This document shows positions 49,201 through 52,894 of a DNA stretch of 64,000 bases, in pieces; position 1 is the first letter of the stretch, and the number at the start of each line of letters is the position of its first letter. The position numbers and the translations under genes were made by a program. Below the pieces are notes generated by a model that saw only the letters and a list, made by a program, of their open reading frames with translations, did not search any database and had not been told where the DNA came from. This stretch comes from Hippasteria phrygiana (Eukaryota > Echinodermata > Asteroidea > Valvatida > Goniasteridae), in NCBI GenBank assembly GCA_037893225.1, contig JAZGUH010000627.1, forward strand, positions 1,132,537-1,196,536, given 5' to 3'.

Positions 49201-52200
49201 TTTTATTCAGGACACAAATACAGAAATTGGTTCAATCTGATCCATTTTTTCCATAGCGTGAGTTTCCAAGATTGACTGCAAGACGATCATCCGCTGGGGT
49301 TGTGACTTTGGGTCGGCCGGTTCTTGGCAAATCTTAGACTGCCCCGGTTAATTCGAACTTACACGCAATATTCCTATTGCATTTGGACTTATTCTCATTT
49401 TACGGGAAACTTGCTTTACTGTTGTATGAGCCTCCGGGAGGCCTATTGCAATTGCCCTTTCTTGGATCGACAGGCGAGGCATTCTTTTGCTAAACACAGA
49501 GCTGGAACTGTCCTTTGGCACTGATAAAGTCAAATTGACTGTTGAATTATGCCTGCACTGGACACATACCATTCTGCAATTTTTGAAGTGTGTCAAAATC
49601 TCCTTTACACTCTGCTCATTCATGCATAACAGTAGGTATGGGCTAGTCAGTTTCAGTATTTGTTCCATGGGTCCCACTGATGATCTCCACAAAATCTGTG
49701 TACATCCTAGGAAATATAAAGTAGTATTAATTTAGGGGGAACTTACTTTTGTTGAGGTGTTTACATCATACCTATAACAAATTTAATTTGTTTTTTTCAA
49801 ACGGTGGAAGCCATAGCGTATTGTGCCAGTATCTTTTCCGATCATCCAAAATGTCCCTAAAAGTATCTACAGAAAGCGGACCCGAAATAATGTTCATTGT
49901 TTTATCACATGAAACGATGGTCTAAGAATATACCTAATTCCCTGGTATTTAACTTTAATTTTCGTAGCCCCCTCAAAACCAATGTGTAATACACGAATCA
50001 AAAGATTATTTTTGGCCTGGCGCCAGGACATGGGTGGAATGTAGCAAATCAAATCCGGAAATTGAAATTATGGTGTTTCCTGAAAGTACCGGGATTTAAT
50101 CTTTAATGTGGTGTACTGTGTACTGCGTCAGTTCATTCCTAGCCACACTATAACCTTTACAAGTTGTTAGAGAGCAGTGGCGTATCCAGCCGGGGGCAAT
50201 GGGGAAAAGTTTTCCCCCGCCCCCGGCGTCATTTGAAACGTCATAAAAAACAAAACAAAGTAGTGTTTTTAAGACGGTTTTCAGACGGTTCAAACGTTGT
50301 TTGCCCTCCCTGGCATAAAAAGGTGGATACGTTACTGTGTAAAGAGTCAATGAGCCTTGTGAACGACCGGTATGCTGTACTGCACGGCACACTGTCACTT
50401 CAGTTTTTGAGAAATGACAGAAAGAGGGTTCTCAGATGTAAAATTAAAATATGGAAATCGACTTCGAAATTGAAAACAGCTCTGCTTGTAAGTCAGAATG
50501 CCATGGAGCGATTGTCCATCCATTTCAGTGGGCCACATTACAGTTGTTCGTCTTTTTTTGTCTTTTTTGGATGAGTAAGCCCAAATTAAAAGCCTCGTAA
50601 GTAATCTCTGACACAGAAATCCAATTTAGAATCGATCAAGGTTTTTCGTATCAAACTTGAGTACTTAATCTGCGCGATTGCAAAGCCCAAGGTTGAAGGG
50701 GATGATGGAAAAACAAACAGATCCCGACCGTCAACGGCTTGGGCTATTAACACGCCCATACGAGCCCCCGGCCAAGACTAATACTGATGATTAATTTATT
50801 ATCATAAATCTGTTTTCCCCTTCTCTGTTTTTTATCTGCTGTAGTATTCGGGCTTCGTCTGGTATTGTCAACACGCACCAAGGCTCAAGGTATAACTAAA
50901 ACTGTTATTCTTTGTTTTTTAAAGCATGGTTTCTTTTTTTCGCCGTTTTAATGAGATAAAGTTTGGAATTTGACCGTGGAGGCAGAATCGGTTTATATTT
51001 CGGCGGGACTGTTAAGCGATCATGTTACGGTGAATGTACAAACCCTATGTGCAGAATCGGTACTCAAGTTTGAAGAGCCACAGAAGGATTGTGTTTGTAT
51101 TCAGAGCATATTTTCATAAAATTATTTTGATAAGATTATGAATGTGCTGCTATGTTAGAGGTATATCAAACTGTCTATGAAATAACCTCAATTCCAAACA
51201 AGTAAATTGACGCTTTGTGTCAGGTTTTATAGTTTAAATATATGTTATAATATTATTATGTGTATACACTTTTTATTGTTAACAAATCTTAACCTCTATA
51301 TTATTGAATGCAGTGTTAAGTATTACATCGTTTGAGTCATTCTGTTTCGCCTATAGGCATAGGCCTATAAAACTACATTTACAATTGTTTGCGGTGTACT
51401 CAAATTGAAAGTTATATGGAAGCGCACATGATCTAACTCTGACAACTATTTCAACATAATGTAGCAATATCCAATAAGCAACCTGTGTTTGTTTAGCAAA
51501 TCGTTTCTGTACTTTGCTGCAAAATTGTGTCTCAATAGCTCCACAAAAAATGTATAAAAAATAACTCAACTATTATTAAAGCCCAGAAAAATGATTGGCC
51601 AACACACAATCACGAGAGCCACTTTTATAGAAGATAAACAAGCCATTCACAGGCCAATGTGATATTCTTTGAGGACGCCCTGTTGTCGTGTAGATGAACT
51701 ATGCCCGGTTAGAAATTGTAAACGTTTACGGCTTTTCTTGGTAATTTTCATTCCAGTATCATTGAGATCTTACCACACAGCAACGGGCCTAGGACACGGA
51801 ACCACCACCGGCCCAGCTCGCTACAGATCGTGGGTATCAGCCGGAGTCGGCCGCTCACACACCGGCAACAGACCAACGAACAAAGTGAGTGTAGTTCCGG
51901 AACTTCAGATGTCTATTGTCTAGAGACTCGGGTCCTAGGCTTAGAAAAGGAAGAAAAAAAGAAAAGAAAGAAGTCTTGTGGAAACACCCCCCCCCCCCCC
52001 CCCTCACACAAACACCCGAGTACAGCATGCTACTGACGGATCCAGAGCTCTTTTTTTGGGGGGGTGACAAAAATACTCCCCCAACCGATTCTGGAATTGC
52101 CGAGTAGGCCTATTATTTTAATAACAAAAACACTTACTAATATTTTTTTGGATTTGGGTTTTTCTTGGGGGGGGGGGGGGGCATGGCCCTCTTCCCGCTC

Positions 52201-52894
52201 CCGAATTCGCCCTTGCAGTGTGCATTACAATAGTACAATACCAGTTGTAAATAAATGGGGTTCTGCTATTTAGAATGATTTTCCGGATGGAAATTAGTCT
52301 TGGTAACTTTTATACGGACAATATTCTGGATGTAAAAATAGAATGATGAGCCCAGCCAAAAACAAATCCATGGTGCGTCACTGCTATCTTTCTCGTGGTC
52401 CGTCAGCAGTTCTTCTGTCAGCATCATCTTAAATCTTGTACTACGTACTCTGATGGAGTTTTTAAAAATCCTTCTCAATCCTGTCTCAATTTTGTTTCGC
52501 AGGTTCCGAGTCGAATCGTGGCACAACGGGCGCCTCGGTATCCCCGCCCATGACGTCAGAGCCCTCCAACGCCCTGCCCGGCTCCCAATTGGTCAACCCC
52601 AACCCCAGCTTCCCAGACCTGGGCCAATCGGCGATGACGAACGGCACATGTGCAACGGACACCTACCCGACCTATCACCCAGACAACCAGTACAGCTACG
52701 GGCCGAGCTGTTACTTCCGTTCCAACACGCGGCCTACGCCCTACTCACGCGACGTGTCCTACATGCGGGACACGCGGTACTGTAGTAACGGACTCGGGTA
52801 TATGGGGCGGACGAATCCGCAGTTTACCTACGACCCCTCCAGCATGATGGGTGGTATCGATCCGCGCAGGAACTACACCCAACACATGGTCTGA
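12680..52894 (+). CDS. Tbx1/10: T-box transcription factor, Tbx1/10 group; 8 coding exons, 527 aa
   Basis: Nuclear DNA-binding transcription factor. Joined exons: 12680-12920, 26129-26489, 44032-44113, 45313-45504, 46393-46548, 48481-48548, 51793-51884, 52503-52894 (1584 nt). Residues 1-80 hold an eh1-like motif (FSIASLI, 18-24). Residues 81-173 are a Ser/acidic linker with a basic NLS-like KRRR (158-161). Residues 174-367 are a complete T-box. Residues 368-527 are a divergent, Tyr-rich C-terminus ending QHMV. Blocks such as [68 protein letters not shown] and [19 protein letters not shown] match the vertebrate Tbx1 T-box as I know it much better than Tbx15/18/22 or Tbx20. In vertebrates Tbx1 acts in pharyngeal development; that role is inferred here, not seen. 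All introns are GT-AG and all phases agree. The start is the ATG at 12680 (purine at -3, G at +4) with an in-frame stop at 12662-12664. That stop also ends a possible acceptor (AG at 12663-12664), so a further 5' exon is not excluded. Confidence 0.93.
15974..16100. mobile_element. MITE, GTGGTGTTAAAATAACACC type
   Basis: A palindrome-rich short element. The left arm reads AAACTGTGGTGTTAAATTAAC and the right arm ends TTAACACCACAGTTTTTGAAG. Internal GGTGTTAAAATAACACC copies repeat the motif. The outer ends (CATTGCAAACTGTGG / CACTTCAAAAACTGTGG) resemble the left end at 36292. No transposase. Confidence 0.7.
17079..17172. mobile_element. small foldback MITE (TGACATTCTGGAGTC family), copy
   Basis: Terminal arms GAGTATATCTGAC and CTGGAGTCAAATTATAC, with inner pairing of AATGACACAT with ATGTGTCATT. 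Related copies: 1952-2037 (degenerate), 59040-59118 and 63694-63790. Confidence 0.65.
17850..17990 (+). pseudogene. LINE relic, family A (reverse-transcriptase C-terminus)
   Basis: The + strand reads [20 protein letters not shown], then [20 protein letters not shown] and L-stop (TGA 17986-17988). This is the same C-terminal block as 45013-45171 and is typical of non-LTR retrotransposon polymerases. Severely 5'-truncated. Confidence 0.72.
18419..18526. repeat. interspersed repeat, copy 1 (with 25308-25420)
   Basis: AGCCTGTTTATTT..TTCRCGTAT..AAG.CTT..A.ATTG and CTGGGGA.TAGCTG.AG..GAA are shared in order with 25308-25420, both ending in GGTTTGAGA. Family not recognised. Confidence 0.65.
19021..19063. 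repeat. interrupted poly(C) tract
   Basis: About 43 nt, almost all C with single T interruptions. Confidence 0.9.
20198..20218. repeat. poly(G) tract, 21 nt
   Basis: Uninterrupted G run in a GC-rich stretch of intron 1. Confidence 0.9.
20577..21470. mobile_element. TA-flanked non-autonomous DNA transposon, 894 bp
   Basis: Flanked by TA on both sides (20575-20576 and 21471-21472). Imperfect terminal inverted repeats: left CAATCTAAAACAAATTAGT, right end (reverse complement) CACTCTTAAAACAACTTAGT. Both subterminal regions carry many TGACTAG/CTAGTCA copies in opposite orientations. There is no transposase ORF inside. TA duplication is typical of Tc1/mariner-type insertion, but I cannot assign the family from the termini. 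Confidence 0.7.
21759..21998. repeat. (GTT)n/(GTC)n/(GCT)n triplet microsatellite
   Basis: About 240 bp of TTG/TCG/CTG triplets with two copies of a CCTTTCCTTCTTGTCGTCGTC block. All three + frames stay open (poly-Val, poly-Leu, poly-Cys), which is a by-product of the repeat and not coding evidence. Confidence 0.95.
23014..23033. repeat. poly(C) tract, 20 nt
   Basis: C run with further C-rich flanks. Confidence 0.9.
23496..23560. repeat. foldback sequence AGCTGGCCTA...TAGGCCAGCT
   Basis: AGCTGGCCTAATGTTTCGAAC pairs with GTTCGAAACGTTACTAGGCC+AGCT over a loop of about 20 nt. One arm recurs at 8937-8975, so this is a dispersed repeat. Confidence 0.7.
23700..23960 (+). promoter_or_regulatory. 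promoter-like cassette (CCAAT, CACGTG E-box, TATA)
   Basis: TGATTGG...GATCACGTG occurs twice (about 23721-23749 and 23868-23888). The second is followed by GGTGTATAAAAACGACTG and then CACACTCC about 20 bp on, i.e. inverted CCAAT box, E-box, TATA box and initiator-like spacing. It sits beside a large palindrome (24130-24290), so it may be part of a transposon rather than a host promoter. No ORF starts here convincingly. Confidence 0.4.
24130..24290. mobile_element. long palindrome, centre of a foldback element
   Basis: ACGTTTTTAACACCCTCGGG...CCCTCGGGTGTTAAAAACGT with central AGCATGCACCCTCGG-CTTCG-CCTCGGGTGCT. Pairing continues imperfectly outwards (TTGTTGACTGTT with AACAGTCAAACAA). The arms are about 75 bp. 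Typical of foldback/MITE sequence; outer boundaries not defined. Confidence 0.7.
25308..25420. repeat. interspersed repeat, copy 2 (with 18419-18526)
   Basis: See the match described for 18419-18526; same orientation, diverged by substitutions and small indels. Confidence 0.65.
25800..26030 (-). mobile_element. retrotransposon-like relic, family B
   Basis: The minus strand reads [20 protein letters not shown] then [20 protein letters not shown] and FNL. A diverged copy on the + strand lies at about 47590-47720 ([10 protein letters not shown]..., then [13 protein letters not shown]). Shared amino-acid blocks over two loci point to a repeat; the class is uncertain. It ends just upstream of exon 2. 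Confidence 0.55.
26129..26489 (+). CDS. Tbx1/10: Tbx1/10 coding exon 2 (linker, NLS, T-box start)
   Basis: Preceded by a T-rich tract and ACTGTCAG. Encodes residues 81-200 and two bases of Arg201. It starts with a Ser/Thr/Asp-rich linker, then an acidic run ([10 protein letters not shown]), then the basic stretch [10 protein letters not shown] (probable nuclear localisation signal). The T-box follows with [20 protein letters not shown] and ends at TKAG(R). The donor is GGCAG|GTCAGT, phase 2. The exon is visibly GC-richer than the flanking intron. Confidence 0.95.
28399..28608. repeat. tandem repeat, 4 copies of a 52-bp unit
   Basis: Units start at 28401, 28453, 28505 and 28557. The first three are nearly identical (AGGTAGACGGTATGTATAG, AGGTACCCATTTATACCCCT, TGGTAGAAAG) and the fourth is diverged. 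The unit contains AGGTACCCATTT and abuts the tRNA-like sequence that follows; the same pairing of AGGTACCCATTT with a tRNA-like head occurs in the SINE at 31900-32060. It is therefore an expansion of SINE sequence. Repeats are directly adjacent, without spacers. Confidence 0.95.
28609..28700 (-). mobile_element. tRNA-derived SINE (minus strand)
   Basis: The reverse complement contains the B-box-like GGTTCGAACCC and then CGCTTGGGCAAGAG, a post-tRNA motif frequent in metazoan SINEs. It shares structure with 31900-32060. Confidence 0.6.
29126..29145. repeat. poly(G) tract, 20 nt
   Basis: Uninterrupted G run within a G-rich stretch (29085-29240). Confidence 0.9.
29560..29635. repeat. degenerate TTAGGG-like tract
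   Basis: CAGGGT, TAGGGG, TAGGGTCAGGGTT, GGGTTGGGGTTAGGG and ATAGGGTAAGGG in succession. It resembles diverged telomere-type repeats on the G-rich strand. Confidence 0.5.
30130..30260 (-). repeat. possible tRNA-like SINE relic
   Basis: The reverse complement has GGTTCGAGCTC, a B-box-like sequence, preceded by GAACCCGTATTAAAAG. The A box is poor. Tentative. Confidence 0.3.
30340..30780. promoter_or_regulatory. candidate intronic cis-regulatory island
   Basis: A repeat-poor, GC-richer block in intron 2. It contains a Runx-consensus TGTGGTTA (30573-30580) beside TTAATTG, a TTTATGGCGGG and CCTAATGA, several transcription-factor-type motifs within about 200 bp. Inference from composition and motifs only. 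Confidence 0.3.
30880..31020 (+). mobile_element. tRNA-derived SINE (plus strand)
   Basis: A-box-like TTGGTGTAGTGG and B-box GGTTCGATTCC about 45 nt apart, then an unrelated tail with CTGGGTTTTTCCTC. The acceptor and T stems do not form a proper tRNA, so this is a SINE head rather than a tRNA gene. Confidence 0.7.
31594..31735. mobile_element. 142-bp Harbinger-like MITE, TSD CAT
   Basis: Terminal inverted repeats GGGCCTGTTTGTTTCACACG + AATCCGGATCGCGATC are near-perfect on both sides (one G missing on the left). A CAT triplet flanks each end (31591-31593, 31736-31738). A 3-bp target duplication with a GGG start fits PIF/Harbinger-type MITEs. No coding capacity. Confidence 0.82.
31880..32065 (-). 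mobile_element. tRNA-derived SINE (minus strand)
   Basis: The reverse complement has GTGTTCGAGTCCAGCAAGGG then GTGCTTGCGTCCTTGAGCAA+GACACTTTG, then CTTCTCTC and AATGGGTACCTGTGAGGG. The CTTGAGCAAGACACTTT block is a recurrent central motif of metazoan tRNA-SINEs. Related to 28399-28700. Confidence 0.7.
32593..32690. repeat. clustered poly(G)/poly(C) tracts
   Basis: G runs at about 32595-32609 and 32645-32656, and a C run at about 32669-32684, within 100 bp. Confidence 0.9.
32759..32932. mobile_element. 174-bp foldback MITE
   Basis: Arms of over 60 bp are essentially identical: CACTGAAAAATCATGGGGGT then TAAATTTACCCAATTGTTGG and GAAAACTGCAACTACCCAAA, with the mirror ending CCCATGATTTTTCAGTG at 32932. 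A short unpaired centre lies at about 32830-32865. Very low arm divergence implies recent origin or gene conversion. TSD unclear (possibly CA). Confidence 0.88.
35376..35461. repeat. interspersed repeat, copy 2 (with 1000-1075)
   Basis: AAACAGTAAACTTTC...GCCAAAGCTATATG...CTTTAACGTG; see 1000-1075. The flank CTCTGGATCCGCGCC just upstream resembles the ends of the poly-G repeat family. Confidence 0.6.
36292..36660. mobile_element. MITE/repeat with GTGGTGTTA termini
   Basis: The left end CATTGTAAAAACTGTGGTGT+TAGAATACACC matches the left end of 15974-16100. Several GGTGTT/AACACC motifs of both orientations follow, the last at about 36641-36650. Right boundary not certain. Confidence 0.5.
36680..36698. 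repeat. poly(C) tract
   Basis: Run of about 17 C. Confidence 0.9.
37239..37292. repeat. 54-nt poly(C) tract with two G interruptions
   Basis: Longest homopolymer-like tract in the window; single G at 37253 and 37263. Confidence 0.95.
38028..38103 (-). mobile_element. tRNA-like SINE head / decayed tRNA (minus strand)
   Basis: The reverse complement reads CATAGCTCAGTCTAGTTGGT+AGAGCGCCGG...GGTTCGAATCCCG. A and B boxes are both clear. The acceptor arms do not pair and the T stem has a mismatch, so a functional tRNA is unlikely. Anticodon region would read GGT if folded. Confidence 0.6.
38729..39057. repeat. poly(C) tracts at 38729-38746 and 39036-39057
   Basis: Runs of 18 and 22 C about 290 bp apart. 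Confidence 0.9.
39551..39602. repeat. 20-bp perfect-stem hairpin, 12-nt loop
   Basis: CATCATTTCAACCACGGACC (39551-39570) pairs with GGTTCGTGGTTGAAATGATG (39583-39602) over all 20 positions, one as a G-U wobble in RNA. The loop is AACGCAACAAAC. It could be a small foldback repeat or a hairpin RNA; there is no flanking duplication. Confidence 0.8.
39715..40125. repeat. GATT/TGATCGATCTGATTG degenerate minisatellite
   Basis: About 400 bp of imperfect TGATTGATCGATCTGATTGG units. Confidence 0.9.
40203..40285. repeat. interstitial telomere-like (CCCTAA)n tract
   Basis: Repeated ACCCTAACCCTAAC and ACCCCAACCCC variants on the + strand, i.e. TTAGGG-type sequence inside an intron. The minus strand gives an Arg-Val repeat ORF, which is an artefact. 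Confidence 0.85.
41697..42414. mobile_element. 718-bp non-autonomous Harbinger-like transposon, TSD CAA
   Basis: Left end GGGTGCGTTCGAGTAGCTCA+CCCGGGTCGACTCG. The right end in reverse complement is GGGTGCGTTCGTGTAGCTTA+CCCGGATCGACTCG: 30 of 34 positions match. CAA flanks both ends (41694-41696, 42415-42417). The GGGTGCGTTC start with a 3-bp duplication fits PIF/Harbinger. No transposase inside. Confidence 0.85.
43389..43403. repeat. poly(C) tract, 15 nt
   Basis: Uninterrupted C run. Confidence 0.9.
44032..44113 (+). CDS. Tbx1/10: Tbx1/10 coding exon 3 (T-box)
   Basis: An 82-nt exon that a simple ORF search in the main frame would miss. The acceptor is CAAACACAG|ACG and the donor CCCG|GTAAGT. 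It completes Arg201 and encodes [20 protein letters not shown] followed by ILMMDFVP, the first conserved T-box block. It enters in phase 2 and leaves in phase 0, exactly as needed to join exons 2 and 4. Confidence 0.96.
44114..45312 (+). other. Tbx1/10 intron 3 (1.2 kb), largely LINE-derived
   Basis: GTAAGT...CCCAG. Most of its central part is the LINE family A copy and a nested 3' tail described separately. Confidence 0.85.
44590..45171 (+). mobile_element. LINE relic, family A, with nested 3' tail of another element
   Basis: 44600-44730 matches the reverse complement of about 57430-57560 (CCGGCTTATCCAGCTTGGTT, then CTCCAGTTAGGGTGTTTGA). The family resumes at 45013-45171 as [20 protein letters not shown], then [20 protein letters not shown] and [16 protein letters not shown]. 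Between them about 280 bp of AT-rich sequence ends AATAAAATTTGAATCTATTGAATCTATTGAAT, i.e. a poly(A) signal plus short tandem tail typical of a second LINE inserted into the first. Confidence 0.72.
45313..45504 (+). CDS. Tbx1/10: Tbx1/10 coding exon 4 (T-box core)
   Basis: 64 codons in phase 0 at both ends. The acceptor is CTCCTTCCCAG|GTA and the donor GGTCAC|GTGAGT. Encodes [20 protein letters not shown] through [20 protein letters not shown] to LLDDNGH. This is the central T-box fold, including the [16 protein letters not shown] signature typical of Tbx1 paralogues. Confidence 0.97.
45505..46392 (+). other. Tbx1/10 intron 4 (888 bp)
   Basis: GTGAGT...CCAG. Contains a TGTTGGATT/AATCCAACA foldback (about 45635-45715) and the tRNA-like sequence listed separately. 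Confidence 0.85.
45890..46080 (-). mobile_element. tRNA-like SINE relic (minus strand)
   Basis: The reverse complement has TTCTTCTGGTCTAATCACCT then GACCAGGGTTCGAATCCCAC, giving a clear B box (GGTTCGAATCC) and a poor A box. Confidence 0.5.
46393..46548 (+). CDS. Tbx1/10: Tbx1/10 coding exon 5 (T-box)
   Basis: 52 codons, phase 0 at both ends, acceptor AACACCAG|ATC and donor CACCGG|GTAAGT. Encodes [18 protein letters not shown], then a more variable acidic loop ([12 protein letters not shown]), then [18 protein letters not shown]. The [10 protein letters not shown] and TAVTAYQN blocks are DNA-contact regions in the T-box family. Confidence 0.97.
46549..48480 (+). other. Tbx1/10 intron 5 (1.9 kb)
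   Basis: GTAAGT...CACAG. Holds a TTTTA-type simple repeat with a T-run then G-run (46735-46822), retrotransposon-like family B (about 47590-47720, + strand) and otherwise unassigned sequence. Confidence 0.85.
47590..47720 (+). mobile_element. retrotransposon-like relic, family B
   Basis: Shares CCCAGGAAAACC, CCAACC, GAGTGGCTTTTGGCC and TATTGGGTGATTTCAA with the reverse complement of 25800-26030. Confidence 0.55.
48481..48548 (+). CDS. Tbx1/10: Tbx1/10 coding exon 6 (end of T-box)
   Basis: A 68-nt exon with acceptor TTTTTGTCACAG|ATA and donor GACTG|GTAAGT. Encodes [20 protein letters not shown] then DD and the first two bases (TG) of the next codon. The NPFAKGFR block is the C-terminal minor-groove helix of the T-box. 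It leaves in phase 2. Confidence 0.96.
49036..49761 (-). mobile_element. internally deleted Tc1-like transposon with TA duplication
   Basis: Flanking TA at 49034-49035 and 49762-49763. Terminal repeats A(G/A)CACCTCAACAAAAGTAAG+TTCCC. Long subterminal inverted arms follow (GATCATCAGTGGGACCCATG..., ...TGGGCTAGTCAGTTTC). Between them the minus strand encodes [20 protein letters not shown] followed by [16 protein letters not shown], the N-terminal helix-turn-helix of Tc1-type transposases. Then, after a frame change (about 49255-49335), it encodes [17 protein letters not shown]. The DDE catalytic domain is missing, so the copy cannot transpose by itself. Confidence 0.85.
50175..50338. mobile_element. 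poly-G-family short element (GTGGCGTATCCAG end)
   Basis: Left CAGTGGCGTATCCAGCCGGG; right GGTGGATACGTTACTG. Flanks TTAGAGAG and GTAAAGAG agree at 6 of 8 positions, consistent with an old hAT-type 8-bp duplication. Confidence 0.45.
51793..51884 (+). CDS. Tbx1/10: Tbx1/10 coding exon 7 (post-T-box linker)
   Basis: Using the acceptor GGGCCTAG|GAC, TG+G gives Trp367 and the reading W-T-R-N-H-H-R-P, which lines up with the W-P-R-N-H-R-P that follows the T-box in vertebrate Tbx1. The exon continues [20 protein letters not shown] and ends at CAAA|GTGAGT in phase 1. Two other AGs upstream (exon starts 51757 and 51781) are also in frame, and the 51757 site has the better pyrimidine tract. The 5' boundary is therefore less certain than the rest. 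Confidence 0.87.
51885..52502 (+). other. Tbx1/10 intron 7 (618 bp)
   Basis: GTGAGT...TTCGCAG. Contains C17 (about 51987-52003) and G-rich runs (52057-52064, 52167-52180), plus GACGGATCCAGAGC at about 52036, resembling a poly-G-family end. Confidence 0.85.
52503..52894 (+). CDS. Tbx1/10: Tbx1/10 last coding exon (C-terminal domain and stop)
   Basis: Acceptor TTTTGTTTCGCAG|GTT. A+GT completes Ser398, and 129 further codons run to TGA at 52892-52894. The domain is Pro/Ser/Asn-rich first. Its last ~77 residues contain about eleven tyrosines spaced roughly every seven residues, mixed with Arg/Asn. I do not recognise a known fold; it is probably a disordered transactivation or partner-binding tail. 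It ends ...RRNYTQHMV. Confidence 0.93.

Larger units (their letters stand above)
48549..51792 (+). other. Tbx1/10 intron 6 (3.2 kb)
   Basis: GTAAGT...CCTAG (or earlier AGs). Contains the Tc1-like element and a poly-G-family element listed separately. A non-repetitive GC-richer patch lies at about 50680-50850. Confidence 0.8.

Noticed and set aside
49348..49692. 114-codon minus ORF as a host gene
   Set aside because: It is the helix-turn-helix part of a Tc1-type transposase between terminal inverted repeats.
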